This document shows, piece after piece, positions 26,093 through 35,851 of a stretch of 64,000 nt of DNA. Location of the stretch: the NCBI GenBank assembly GCA_965197795.1, contig OZ240228.1:434001-498000 (forward strand), in the 5' to 3' direction. Made by a program: the position numbers and the translations under genes. Numbering within the stretch: position 1 is the first letter of the stretch; each line of letters starts with the position of its first letter. This DNA is from WHTK01 sp965197795 (lineage in GTDB: Bacteria > Chloroflexota > Dehalococcoidia > DSTF01 > WHTK01). The notes under the pieces are model-generated. The model ran no database searches and had not been told where the DNA came from. It saw nothing but the letters and a program-made list of their open reading frames with translations.

Positions 26093-26524
26093 TCAGGAAC
26101 CCGCCCCGGTAATACGGGCCGCGCGCTCGAGGGAAATGACAGGGATTCTCCGCCTGGTCTTGCGCTGGTAGTAGGCGAATTGGGGAAACGCGTTGGCCTG
26201 CCGCGCAAAGAGTGAGTCTCGCTCGTCACCTTCGATGACCGCCGCCATGACAGCGAAGGCTTCTGTACCAACCTCTATCTTGGCTTCTGGGTTTGCAACC
26301 AGGTTGTAGTACCAGTCTGGGTTTCGACGCGCACCACCCATCGATCCGAAGACGATGTATCGATCGTGGTCTTGCAGGTACATGAGTGGTGTGACGCACG
26401 CTTGCCCCGTCCTTGCGCCTCTCGAATGAAGGATAAGGATGGGACCTCGAGGTGGCGTGGCGGTTACGACTCCGCCGTTGGCGCGAAACTCCTCTATCAC
26501 CTGCCGGTTCTTCTGGTTCAGCAA
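26093..26524 (-). CDS. Deazaflavin (F420)-dependent nitroreductase family protein (Ddn-like)
   Basis: A 143-aa protein with the Ddn/F420-dependent nitroreductase pattern: ILILHSRGARTGQ near the N-terminus, TPLMYLQDHDRYIVFGSMGG in the middle and NPDWYYNLVANPEAKIEVG, the conserved PxWYxNLxAxPxxxVEVG motif of the split-barrel fold. RDSLFARQANAFPQFAYYQ follows. Proteins of this type bind F420 and reduce or oxidise various small molecules; substrates are not predictable. The start region overlaps coding-like sequence of the divergent MFS gene. Confidence 0.85.
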   Translation of the reverse strand: MLNQKNRQVIEEFRANGGVVTATPPRGPILILHSRGARTGQACVTPLMYLQDHDRYIVFGSMGGARRNPDWYYNLVANPEAKIEVGTEAFAVMAAVIEGDERDSLFARQANAFPQFAYYQRKTRRRIPVISLERAARITGAGS

Positions 26525-26598
26525 AAGCCTCTCAGACCGTTGTCGACTTTCGGCAGCCCTCGCGTTTGGACTCTGCAGAGACTGGCTTCCATTACCAT

Positions 26599-27823
26599 AT
26601 GGCCCACGACGGTGCCTCCACCCTTTGGATGATGGGCGACAATATCGAGCATGTGATCAGCTACTGGGTGCTGTTCGAGGAGTTCGACTCCCCGACGCTC
26701 GGTGACTACGCAGTAATCAGCCACTGGGCGCCCTTCTTGCTGGGAGGCGTATTAGGCGGCTCCCTGGCCGACCGGTACGACTGCCGCAAGCTCTTTCTCG
26801 TGGCGATGACGATGTTCATCTTCGTCTCCCTCGGATGGGCATTCGTGTTCTGGACCGACACGCTGGCGGCCTGGCACGCGGTAGTACTCCTGACCCTGCA
26901 CGGCATCGCCGGCGTGGTTTTTTCTCCGGCGAGCCAGGTAATCATCCACGACATCGTGGGGAACAATAGGCTGGCGAGCGCGGTGCGTCTGACGGCAACA
27001 GGCCGTCAGGTCGGTCTGCTCTTGGGTTCTGCGGTAGGCGGACTCTTTCTTCTCGTCCTGGGGCCAGACCTCGGCATCGCCATCAACGCAGCGATCTACC
27101 TGCCGATGGTGGCTTGGTCGCTGCGTGAACCGTACACGGGCCACGGCGACGTGCCGTCCGAGGTCCGCGCGCAGGAAGGTGTCCTGGCGGCTAAGCGCCA
27201 ACTTTGAGGCGCTGAAATTAGCGCGAGCGAATCGGACGATCTTCGGGATGATCGTGTTGGTAGGCTTGACGTCGCTGCTGGTCGGTAGTGCTCATCAGGC
27301 GCAGCTGCCGGAGTTTGCCGAATCGTTTCTGGAGGATGACGCGGGCCTAGCTTACACGATGCTCCTGTTGGTTGGGGCGATAGGGGCCATTTTCGGAGGG
27401 CTGCTGCTGGAGATACTGCCCAACGGCTCGCCCACGCCGGGCAAGTCGATCTGGTTAGCGCTCTGCTGGACCGTGACGATGCTGTTGTTCGCGGCGGCGC
27501 CGGTCTATGAGGTGGCGCTCGTTTCACTCTTCCTGTCAGGCGTATTCCTTATCGGCTTCACGTCGATGGCGCAGGCGCTAGTCCAGCTCGAGGCGCCGAT
27601 GGAGAGCCGGGGCCGGCTGATTGGGCTATTCAATACGTCGCTCAATGGGCTGCGCGTGGGCAGCGGCGTGACGGTGGGGTTCCTCGGGGCTCTGATCGGG
27701 ATCCAGTGGTCTCTCGGGCTCAGCGCGGCGATCCTGCTGGTCGCGTTGATATTTCTGGGGTTGAGTCAGCGCCAGGCGGCACGGGCTGCGCTTTCGGAGG
27801 CTGGGGCGGAGGTTGTCTCTTAG
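26599..27823 (+). CDS. MFS transporter (one frameshift)
   Basis: The best start is the ATG at 26599 (MAHDGASTLWMMGDNIEHV), although family-like sequence begins slightly upstream. Helix 1-3 region: WAPFLLGGVLGGSLADRYDCRKLFL, with the MFS loop motif. The frame breaks near 27175: the first half ends VPSEVRAQEGVLAAK and the second half starts one base away with SWRLSANFEALKLARANRTIF. It then continues through VLVGLTSLLVGSAHQ and the last six helices to 27823. About 408 aa when joined. This resembles the MFS_3 exporter group. No neighbouring gene suggests a substrate. Confidence 0.78.
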
Positions 27824-27853
27824 AGCGCTGAGCCCCTCGCCAGCCCAGGTTGT

Positions 27854-28798
27854 TCATCTGAACGGCTGGAATCGACCTGACTCGCCGGTCTCGAGCTTGA
27901 ACGCGACGTTCTCACCAAGCGGTGAATCAAACAACTCCGGATGGAATAGGCGAGCCATTATCTCGGTGCCGTCGACGAGCCGCGGTCCTGGCCGCGCGAA
28001 GTAGGCGTTGGCATCGACAACAAAGACGTTGCCGGCCTGCACTGCGGGCAACTCACTCCAGCCGGGCCGTCCAGTGAGCCCACGTGCTTGCTCAAGCGCG
28101 CCTTTGGCGTCGAAGCCGCAAGGCATGACAACGATGACCTCTGGCGACCAGGCCTGCACTTGCTCCCAAGTGACTCGCCCGGAATCGACGCCCGGACGTC
28201 CCAGTCCGTCGACTCCGCCAGCGATGGAGGTCATCCCGGGCAGCCAGTGTCCCGCACAGAAGATCGGGTCCACCCACTCGACGCAGAAGACGCGAGGCCG
28301 ATATGCGACGTCCGCAGTGCGCAGGGTGACGGCTTCCAATCGGCGTTTCAGTTGGCCGACGAGTGCCTCGCCCGTATCGCGCCGGTTGAATTCCTCAGCG
28401 ACTCGCAGCAGGTCGTCCAGCATTTCTTCAATGGTGGACGGGTCCAGTGAAATGACTTGCGCTGCTTGCGGCATGCTGCACACCGCTTCATCCACAAGCG
28501 CCCGGGGAACGGCGCACACCTCGCACAACGACTGCGTCAGCACGACATCAGGCTCGAGCTTGGCCAGCAACTCAACGTCCAGCTCGTAGACCGTGTGCTC
28601 GTCGGTGAGTGAGGCTGCGACGGCAACGTCTATCTCGGCGCTCGTAAGCCCTTCGGGCAACATGCTGCGAGTCAGCTTGGGCAGGGCTCTAACGGACTCG
28701 GGGTAATCGCACTCGTGTGTAACCCCTACAAGGTGATCTCCAAGTCCAAGGGCGCACGCGACTTCTGTCGCGCTCGGTATTAGGGAGACAATCCTCAT
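27854..28798 (-). CDS. Cobalamin-type ABC transporter substrate-binding protein (BtuF-like)
   Basis: A 314-aa protein beginning MRIVSLIPSATEVACALGLG, then LVGVTHECDYPESV, the hallmark start of the BtuF-like periplasmic-binding family (PF01497). LLAKLEPDVVLTQSLCEVCA and WSPEVIVVMPCGF are further family strands. It has no signal peptide, and no permease or ATPase is adjacent. In this CDYP subgroup the protein may be cytoplasmic and take part in cobinamide or corrinoid handling instead of uptake. It is followed by a 318-bp region (28799-29116) without a recognisable gene; a CTACGCCTTCAGG block at 28858 is a possible fragment of the interspersed element. Confidence 0.85.
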   Translation of the reverse strand: MRIVSLIPSATEVACALGLGDHLVGVTHECDYPESVRALPKLTRSMLPEGLTSAEIDVAVAASLTDEHTVYELDVELLAKLEPDVVLTQSLCEVCAVPRALVDEAVCSMPQAAQVISLDPSTIEEMLDDLLRVAEEFNRRDTGEALVGQLKRRLEAVTLRTADVAYRPRVFCVEWVDPIFCAGHWLPGMTSIAGGVDGLGRPGVDSGRVTWEQVQAWSPEVIVVMPCGFDAKGALEQARGLTGRPGWSELPAVQAGNVFVVDANAYFARPGPRLVDGTEIMARLFHPELFDSPLGENVAFKLETGESGRFQPFR

Positions 28799-29116
28799 GG
28801 TTCCCGGCCTTCCGTCTCGGCACTCCTGTAGCCCACATTCTAGCCGTAAGGCTGGCCCTACGCCTTCAGGTCATTGCATGACGGCAGGACGCTGCCGCTG
28901 GTCGCCGGGCCGATCTTGTGGTTTATGGCAGTCCGCAACTATTAGCCGTGTTGCGCCCACACCATCGATGTGTCCGCGTCAGCATCACCGTTCAGCGTGT
29001 CATTACCACCCTGCCCGCTCAGCGTGTGTCGCCGGTCATTTCGAAGGCTACGCTGAGCGTCAGGTTGAGCTAGAATGCTGGCGAAACGCAGTTAGTGTGA
29101 GAAAGCAGGTCTTGTG

Positions 29117-29836
29117 ATGCCGTGGATCAAGGTAATTCGCGAGAGCGAATCTGATGGCGAACTGAAAGAGACCTACGCCAAGATGCGAGAGGTCAATGAG
29201 TCCTACGCGACTCTGAATCCGGGAGAGCAGCCTCTCGACGCGCGGCCGGACGGCGGCGCTATCGGAGCACCGACGCTTTCTAGCCTCAACCCGAAGGCGA
29301 TGCTCTACGCCCGCGAGCTGATGATGGAGGTCATGCGCGGGCCGTCCAGGCTAACTCCTGCCCAACGGGAGATGATTGCCACGGTGACCTCCGTCACCAC
29401 GGATTGCCGCTATTGAACGATTGCTCACGCAGGGTCCCTGCGTAGAGTCAGCGGAGACGACCTCACAGCGGAGTTCATCCAGAACGACTGGCGAAAAGCA
29501 GACCTCACCGAAGCCGAGCGGGCGATGCTCGAGTATGCCGAAAAGCTGACGATTGCGCCAGCGTCGATGACCGAGGACGACATCGAAGGCTTACGAAGGG
29601 TTGGTTGGACGGATCGGGACATCCTCGACATCGTCTCAGTCTGCGCCTACTTCAACTTCCGCGTGCGCATGGTGGACGGTCTCGGCCTTGAGGTGTCAGA
29701 TGAAACGGCGGTTCGAGCCCTGAGTGGCCGGCAGCGGGCGGCGGAGCTGGCAAAAGAGAAAGGTGTCCAGTTGCCGCAGGACGTCTGGGATCTGACCGGT
29801 CAGGTTGAGAAGGCGGGTGCCGAGGCTAAACGCTAA
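29117..29836 (+). CDS. AhpD/CMD-family selenoprotein, copy 1 (Sec100, CxxU)
   Basis: Two open frames separated only by a TGA (29414-29416) form one 239-aa protein. It starts MPWIKVIRESESDGELKET and reaches AQREMIATVTSVTTDCRY. Then comes UGA, then TIAHAGSLRRVSGDDLTAEF, AERAMLEYAEKLTIAPASMT and ILDIVSVCAYFNFRVRMVDG. In peroxidase-related AhpD-like proteins the catalytic motif is CxYCxxxHxxxL; here it reads C-R-Y-U-T-I-A-H, so UGA occupies the second active-site Cys. A near-perfect hairpin follows (29427-29443). A second copy with the same motif, length and hairpin is at 55740-56459. Role: alkylhydroperoxidase-type redox reaction. Confidence 0.9.
29427..29443 (+). promoter_or_regulatory. Candidate bacterial SECIS of AhpD-like copy 1
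   Basis: ACGCAGG-GTC-CCTGCGT forms a perfect 7-bp stem (or 6 bp with a GGTCC loop). The GGTCC loop starts 16 nt after the UGA. The same 17 bases recur at 56050-56066 in the paralogue, while the 10 bases between UGA and stem differ. Confidence 0.82.
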
Positions 29837-30776
29837 CCGACCGGGCCCTCAAGGGTTTCACCACAGCTCCGTGCACCGTCGGACGCGGATCACTTTCGGG
29901 TGGATCGATAAGGATCGTGCAAGGTGTGACACCCTGACTTCGCCAGCAACAGATCACCGCACCGTGGCTAGCCACTCCTTTCGGGCTCAGACGGAATCGT
30001 TGCTGAGAGAAGCCGGAGAGCGCTGGCTTCCGCCGACTGGACGACCGTGCGCTCGAAAGCCGAAACCAGCCTGCATTAGACCCAGAGAATAGGGACGCAC
30101 AGGCATAGGGACATCCGGCGGTAAAGCGCCTTCACATTGGAGTTTTAATAATGGCAGCCGAGGTGGTCCCGCGATAAGCCCTCGTCGGTCGTTAGATCGG
30201 GAGCCGCAGCCTCTTGCTAAGGGTCGACAATCGTTTGAGTTCGGACAGGCAGCTCATCGAACAATCCAGCTCATGCAGAATTCCCCGCTATCTGTCTGCG
30301 CTTCATAGATTGCGGCGAACTCGGTATAGGATCCGAGCCGCGCTCTACTCATGGCAAGCCAGACAATCATTTTTCGCCTAGCCCGCCAGAGCTCCTGCGC
30401 TCGAGCCGCGCTGAGTGGTTTGCTCCTGACGGCGAACACCTGGCCCTCTTCCACCTCGAGGTCGACGCTGCCTACGGCGACGATTCCGCCTTCGTACCCT
30501 TTCGTAGTCGTTCGATTTCTATCGCTTGCACTGTTCGATCCTCATTCCGCACCCCTTTGCATTGACCGCGGCACTAGTTGCCGCTCACGGGACGATGTTG
30601 CAACCGGAGGTGCATACGCGACCTCAGCCAAAGGGTGCATTTGAGGGGTGTAATTTGCGGGTGTAGTTGGCGATGACGGCGAGCAGAGAGAAATCAAATG
30701 ACCATCGGCAGGGTCCATCTCTCCCAACCATGCACAGCCGAGCCGCGTTCTTGCTACTATCCTGGTGGCGAATTAC
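29837..30776. other. Long region without a convincing gene
   Basis: No family-like protein is seen. A minus-strand ORF at 30254-30454 (66 aa, GTG start, VFAVRSKPLSAARAQELWRA ... GSYTEFAAIYEAQTDSG) has coding-like composition but no clear RBS and no recognised domain. The rest shows scattered stops on all frames. Confidence 0.4.
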
Positions 30777-30794
30777 AGTCGCTGGAGGTGGATG

Positions 30795-31871
30795 ATGGCT
30801 AACCGGCTGGTACTCCTCATTGGTACGCGCAAAGGCCTCTTTACGCTCACCAGCGACCACGATCGCTCGCGTTGGCGGCTCGGTGGGCCGTATCTGAGCG
30901 GCGCCGACATCACCCACGCCACCCTAGACTTACGCAGCCGCAAGCTCTATGCGACCGCGAACGACCCCTGGTTCGGCAACCGAGTTGCCGTGTCGGCCGA
31001 CCTGGGCGCGAGCTGGCAGGAAGGATTCGGCGGCCCGAAATTCGCAGCGGAGAAAGTGAAGACGGTCGCGAGGCTCTGGCGTATCGAACCGGGTCGGCCG
31101 ACCGAGCCCGGCGTTCTCTTCTGCGGTGTGGACCCCGGGCTCGCTCTTCCGCTCCGACGACGCAGGTGAGACCTGGCTTGAAGATGAGGCACTGAACGAC
31201 CATCCGACCCGCGATCGCTGGGAGCCAGGAGCCGGCGGCCTGATCCTCCATTCGATCGTCCTCGATCCGGTTAACGCGGACCGCATGTGGGTCGCGATCT
31301 CGGCCGCGGGTGTCTTTCGCACTGAGGACGGCGGCCGCTCCTGGCAGCCGTTCAACAGCGGTCTAAAGAACATCCTCGCGAAGTACGAGCCGAACGCGGA
31401 GCTCTATCTCGAGGTAGGGCAGTGCGTCCACCACATGGTGTGCGCTGCAGGTGGCGGCGACCGGCTCTACGCCCAAACGCATTGGGGTACGTATCGCAGC
31501 GATGACGGAGCGGCGACCTGGAACGAGATCACGGAAGGCCTGCCTTCTGACTTTGGCTTGATGATCGCGGCTCATCCGTGGGATGCGGACGTCGCTTACG
31601 TCCTGCCGCTGCAGGGCGCCGAGTTTCGCTGCCCGCCAGAGGGCAAGCTGCGCGTCTTTCGCACTGCGGATGCTGGCAGGACCTGGCAGCCACTGACGCG
31701 CGGCCTGCCTCAGCGGGGCGCCTTCATGAGCGGCTATCGTGAGGCGATGGTCTGTGACAGTCTCGAGCCGGCCGGCGTCTACTTCGGCACGAACACGGGC
31801 CAGATTTACGCCAGCGCCGATGAGGGTGAAAGCTGGCGGCGCCTTACAGCCGACCTGCCGCCGGTCCCGGT
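30795..31871 (+). CDS. BNR/sialidase-like repeat protein (frameshifted, 3' end replaced)
   Basis: The start ATG at 30795 follows GGAGG by six bases and gives MANRLVLLIGTRKGLFTL, the family's usual opening. The protein is a beta-propeller of Asp-box/BNR units: VAVSADLGASWQEGF, LFRSDDAGETWLED, VFRTEDGGRSWQPFNSG, TYRSDDGAATWNEITEGLP, IYASADEGESWRRLTADLPP. Near 31128 one extra C (GACCCCGGG) shifts the frame; the protein resumes as GSLFRSDDAGETW. At about 31870 the BNR reading ends abruptly at a GGTCCC triple repeat and runs into the antisense of the MalT-like gene, so the natural end is missing. The function of such glycosyl-hydrolase-like propellers is unknown. Confidence 0.75.
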
Positions 31872-33982
31872 CCCGGTCCCGCACGATATTCCCTGCCGAT
31901 TCGAGGTCACCGCTTCCGCAGTAGATCTTCAGCTTCACCGAGGTGAGGAAAGAGACAAAGCGGGAATCGCGGGAACCCCGCACGAACCCCTGCGCTTCCG
32001 CCAGCTGCTCGATCGCCGCCTTGGAGTCGCCCGCGGCCAGCATCACCTGCGCCGCTGTGGTCCGCGCGAAAAGGACAGGGCTCCTGGTCGGCGACTTGCC
32101 GGCGAACTCCAGAGCCTTCGCAGCGTGGTCGGCGGCTGCCGCCAGATCGCCACGCTCCAACAGTACTTCTGCAAGCCCGGTATGTGGACCGCACATCAAC
32201 AGGTTTGCCTCTGTGGAGACTTCCTGACCCGCCAGAAGCGCCTCTTCGAACGAGCGGCGGCCGTCTTCCAGCCGACCCATGACCAAGTACGCCTGCCCCC
32301 GCGCGTCAGGATGCTGGTGAGAAGTGGCGGATTCTGGGCTCGGCGGGCTTCATCCAGGCTCTTCTCAAGGTTGGGGAGCCCCGCCTTCAACTCGCTGACT
32401 GTCATCTCGATCCCCGCGCCCATCATGTGAAGCATTCCCCTGACGCGGTGCTTACTCGGAGGGAGCAGCTCAAGGGCCTGGCTGGCGATCGCTGCTGTTT
32501 CCTCTGGTGGCAGGTTCCGGGCTGAGAGGGAAAGCTTCAGCGCCAGCAGCTCACCCTTCAAAGCGTCCAGTCCTTCGAATCCGATAACGGTGCCGTCGAC
32601 ATCGTCCGAGGGATCGAATCCGCCGCGGTCCTCGAGCCCTCGATCGCCTCTTCTGCCCACGAGGTAAGCCTACGGACAGCCTGATTGTTGTTGTCGACGT
32701 CCATCGCGACTGCGGCGTAGTTGAGCGCAAGCCGGGGCCTCTGTCTAACCATCTCCTCCGGCAGCGATGCCGACCAGCTTGAAATCGATGCATATCGTCC
32801 AAGACGCTGGAACTCTTCGAAGTTGGCAGCCAGGAGGCGGGCCACGGTTTCATGGGCTCCTGCGCTGCGTGCTTGCTCGATCGCCTCGGCCGACATGTCG
32901 TGCTCCTCAAACCATGCCGCCGCGCGCCGGTGCAGGTCAGGTAACTGATCGAGGTGTTCATCCATCAAATGGGCACGGAGAACGTCCGCAAATAGGTGGT
33001 GATAGCGGTACCACTGGCGCTTGTCATCCGGCGGAACCAAAAACAGATTGTCTCGCTCTAGTGCTTGCAGCACCGATTTGCCATCTTTCCGGCCGGTGAC
33101 CGCATCGCACAGTGGGCCGCTCAGCTGGTCGAGAATAGATGTCTGGAGTAGGAAGCTTTGGACACGTTCGGGCCGACGCTGCAGTACCTCTTCGACGAGG
33201 TAGTCCACGATGTAACGATCATTACCTGTGAAGGCCGTGATGAACGCGGCTACGTCGTCTCGTCCCTGCATCGATAAGGCTGCCAGCTGGATTCCGGCGA
33301 CCCAACCTTCGGTTCGCGCGTCCAGAGCCGCCACATCTTGCGCTGATAGGTTCAGACCCATTACTTCCTTGAGGAAAGTGGCGCCCTCAGTGGAGATGAA
33401 ACGCAGCTCGGAGGCTCGGACCTCGGCCATGTCGCCGCGACCTCGCAAGCGCCTCAGCGGTAGAGGCGGATCGGCGCGGCAAGCGATGAGCAAGTGCATT
33501 TGCTGGGGCAGATGGTCAAGCAAAAAGGTAGTGCCCTCGTGGACCGACTGGGCGTCGATAACGTGATAGTCATCGAGGACCAGCACGAAGTCGTGCGAGA
33601 TGCCGCTGATCTCATTGAGTAAGGTACCCAGCAAAGCCTCGATCGGTGGTGGTTGAGGCGAACGCAGAAGAGAAAGCTCGCTATCTCCGATCCCGGACTC
33701 TACCGTCTGCAGCGCTGTGATGAAGTAGGCCCAGAAAAGTGCGGGGTCGTTGTCGCTCTGATCGAGTGAGACCCATGCTGCAGGTCTTCCGCCGGCTTTG
33801 GATGCCGCCAGCCATTCAGCCAGCAGCGTGGTCTTGCCGAAGCCAGCTGGTGCGGAGACGAGGGTCAGCTTCCGCTCGGCCCCCTGGTCCAGCCGTTCGA
33901 TCAGTCGCGGGCGTGATACGAGGCCGGGACGCCATTTGGGTATGTAGAGCTTGGTCTCGAGTAGAGGGCTTGCAGCGACCAT
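31872..33982 (-). pseudogene. MalT-like LuxR-family ATP-dependent regulator, truncated and frameshifted
   Basis: Starts at 33982 with ETKLYIPKWRPGLVSRPRL and the Walker A LVSAPAGFGKTTLLAEWLA, then VLVLDDYHVIDAQSVHEGT (Walker B) and GYRYHHLFADVLR-type MalT sequence (WYRYHHLFADVLRAHL). TPR-like helices follow after a shift near 32630 (LEDRGGFDPSDD ... MGAGIEMTVSELKAGLPN) and another in a G run near 32312 (LVMGRLEDGRRSFEEALLAG ... SVKLKIYCGSGDLESAG). The coding sequence stops at about 31885, before the expected C-terminal LuxR helix-turn-helix. A STAND-type regulator without its DNA-binding domain should be inactive. The 3' ends of this gene and the convergent BNR gene are joined at the same spot, which suggests a deletion or an assembly chimera. 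Confidence 0.75.
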
Positions 33983-34084
33983 CCGTCCTTATACTCGCCG
34001 TCCTTATACTCAATCCTGGTTGAGTCCTCGCCATTCTAGCTGACGTTGTTAGCGAAGGATGGTTCACGATCAAGCGATAGTGTG

Positions 34085-34162
34085 CCTACGCCTTCAGCAA
34101 CCCCCGACGCCCCAGCGCCCGCTCCAACGCAGGCTGCATCTTCATGTCCCGGAACTCGCGCC
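34085..34162 (+). repeat. Interspersed 'KMQPALER' element (R2)
   Basis: CCTACGCCTTCAGCAACCCC, then CGCCCCAGCGCCCGCTCCAA, then GCAGGCTGCATCTTCATGTC. It is preceded at 34066-34083 by CACGATCAAGCGATAGTG, the hairpin seen beside other copies. On the minus strand it reads KMQPALERALGRRGLLKA. Confidence 0.8.
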
Positions 34163-34191
34163 GGCGCCTTCGCCGTCACGGCAGCGGAGGG

Positions 34192-35487
34192 CTAAGCCGG
34201 GACTTCAGCCGATACTCCCGTGCGGAAAGTGCGTATCGCCGGGAAGCGCGCGAGAATCAGAAGGGCAACAGTCAGCCCGCAGAGGCCAGCGATCAAAATC
34301 GCCGTCGAAATGCCGTAGAGTTCGGCCAGCACCCCAAACACGAGGCTGCCCAGCGGCGTGACGCCGTTGTCCATCATGCGCAGGCCCATCACTCGGGCAC
34401 GGTATTCATCCGGCGTAACCGTCTGGAGGATCGTTTGGTTAAGCGTATTGAAAGTTGTCCAAGAGCAGGTGGCCAGGGCCAGGAATGGTAGTGCGAGGAC
34501 GAAAAGCGTGATCTGGGAGTAACTAATTACGGCGAGCGCCTGGCAGATCACGGCCGCCGAAAGTAGCAACCCTTTGTTGCGGAAATTGCCGAACGAAGCG
34601 ATCGCGAGCGTTGCGATAACCGCACCAACACCCTGCATCGAATAGAGCACACCGAGGCCATCCGCGTCCACGTTCAGCGCCTCGCGGGCGAAAACCGGTA
34701 GCAGCCCAAGTTGGATTGGCGTGGTAAAGAATGAAGGTGCTAGCGCCAGCAGAATCAAGCCGGAAATGGTCGGCTGGTGAGCGACATACTTGAGGCCACT
34801 CCCGAAGCTCTCACGCAGCGAAGCCTGCCTGCGTTGCGAGGCCTTCATGCCGTAGGGACTCTGCAGCGGTACGACGAGGAGGAAAATAAGCACATAAGCG
34901 CCGCTCTGGATGCCGAAGTTCACCGCTGGACTGGAGAGGGCGATGAGCAAACCGGCCACGGCTGGGCCCATGACACGCATGGTGCTTTGGGCGAATGAGT
35001 TGAGGGCGATGGCGTTCATCAGATCCTCAGGCGGGACTGTGTTCGCGACCAACGCTTGCCGTACCGGCTGCACCATCGCCTGTGAGAATCCCTGCAAAAA
35101 GGTGAAAAGGAGGATGTGCCAGACCTCGACGCGCCCCGTCGCCAGAAGCAGCGCGAACCCGAGCGCCAGCGCGGCCATGAAGCCAGAGTTGACCTGCAAG
35201 CCACGCTTGCGCGAAAAACGGTCGCCGAGCACCCCGCCGAGCGGTGATATGACCAGCGCTGGCAGAGAGCGCATGCCGTAAACCATCGCTGCTGCGAGGG
35301 CCGACCCCGTGAGGTCGAAGGCGAGCCAGCCCAACGTGACCTGCTGCAGCCAGTTCGAACCCGCATTTAATACGGAAGTGGTCCACAGCAGACGAAAGTC
35401 AGGGTGTCGCAGTGACGTGAACGTCGGCGGCGCCCGCAGGCGCGGGCGAATTACGCCGAGTAGCTTATCAACACGCTGGCTTGGCAA
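34192..35487 (-). CDS. MFS transporter (MFS_3 type)
   Basis: A 431-aa membrane protein with a TTG start at 35487. The N-terminus has TSLRHPDFRLLWTTSVLNAG, then NWLQQVTLGWLAFDLTGSAL and the loop GGVLGDRFSRKRGLQVN. QPVRQALVANTVPPEDLMNA is characteristic of the EntS-like/MFS_3 exporters. All twelve helices are present and the frame is intact. Its neighbours are a MalT-like regulator remnant (same strand) and two interspersed elements, which flank the gene at 34085 and 35592 in the same orientation. Substrate unknown. Confidence 0.88.
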   Translation of the reverse strand: MPSQRVDKLLGVIRPRLRAPPTFTSLRHPDFRLLWTTSVLNAGSNWLQQVTLGWLAFDLTGSALAAAMVYGMRSLPALVISPLGGVLGDRFSRKRGLQVNSGFMAALALGFALLLATGRVEVWHILLFTFLQGFSQAMVQPVRQALVANTVPPEDLMNAIALNSFAQSTMRVMGPAVAGLLIALSSPAVNFGIQSGAYVLIFLLVVPLQSPYGMKASQRRQASLRESFGSGLKYVAHQPTISGLILLALAPSFFTTPIQLGLLPVFAREALNVDADGLGVLYSMQGVGAVIATLAIASFGNFRNKGLLLSAAVICQALAVISYSQITLFVLALPFLALATCSWTTFNTLNQTILQTVTPDEYRARVMGLRMMDNGVTPLGSLVFGVLAELYGISTAILIAGLCGLTVALLILARFPAIRTFRTGVSAEVPA

Positions 35488-35591
35488 AAGCGACCTTTGT
35501 TGAAACCAGAGCGAGCAAAGTTAGGCAATAGTGTTCTTGGCCCCTCGACCTGTCAATCATCAGCGAGTTTTCACGAGATGAATCGAGCGGC

Positions 35592-35685
35592 GCTACGCCT
35601 TGAGCAGCCCTCTACGGCCTAGTGACCGTTCAAGCGCAGGCTGCATCTTAATGTCTTGGAACTCGGCGATGGCGAAGTCGAGGTG
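35592..35685 (+). repeat. Interspersed 'KMQPALER' element (R3)
   Basis: CTACGCCTTGAGCAGCCCTC, then GCGCAGGCTGCATCTTAATG, then GGAACTCGGCGATGGCGAAG. Same orientation as R2 on the other side of the MFS gene. Confidence 0.8.
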
Positions 35686-35744
35686 CAATCGAAGCAAAGG
35701 GCGCTGACTGTCAGACGCCGCAGAGTAGAGTTCGTTTTGACCGC

Positions 35745-35820
35745 TACAGACCGCCTCGGAGGCGGTAGCCAAGGCTACCGAACGGCACTAGCCTCCCTAC
35801 AGTCTTAAGGCTAGTGTATG
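35745..35820. terminator. Cluster of three inverted repeats
   Basis: ACCGCCTC/GAGGCGGT, GGTAGCC/GGCTACC and CACTAGCC/GGCTAGTG follow one another within about 75 bp upstream of the gene at 35852. They could be stacked terminators or a regulatory leader. The stretch 35488-35845 otherwise holds only R3. Confidence 0.5.
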
Positions 35821-35851
35821 TCGACCAGGCATATGGCGGGACGGAGTGGCC

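Noticed and set aside
31872..32430. Extension of the BNR reading frame to 32430
   Set aside because: From about 31880 it is the antisense of the MalT-like TPR region; not a genuine protein part.
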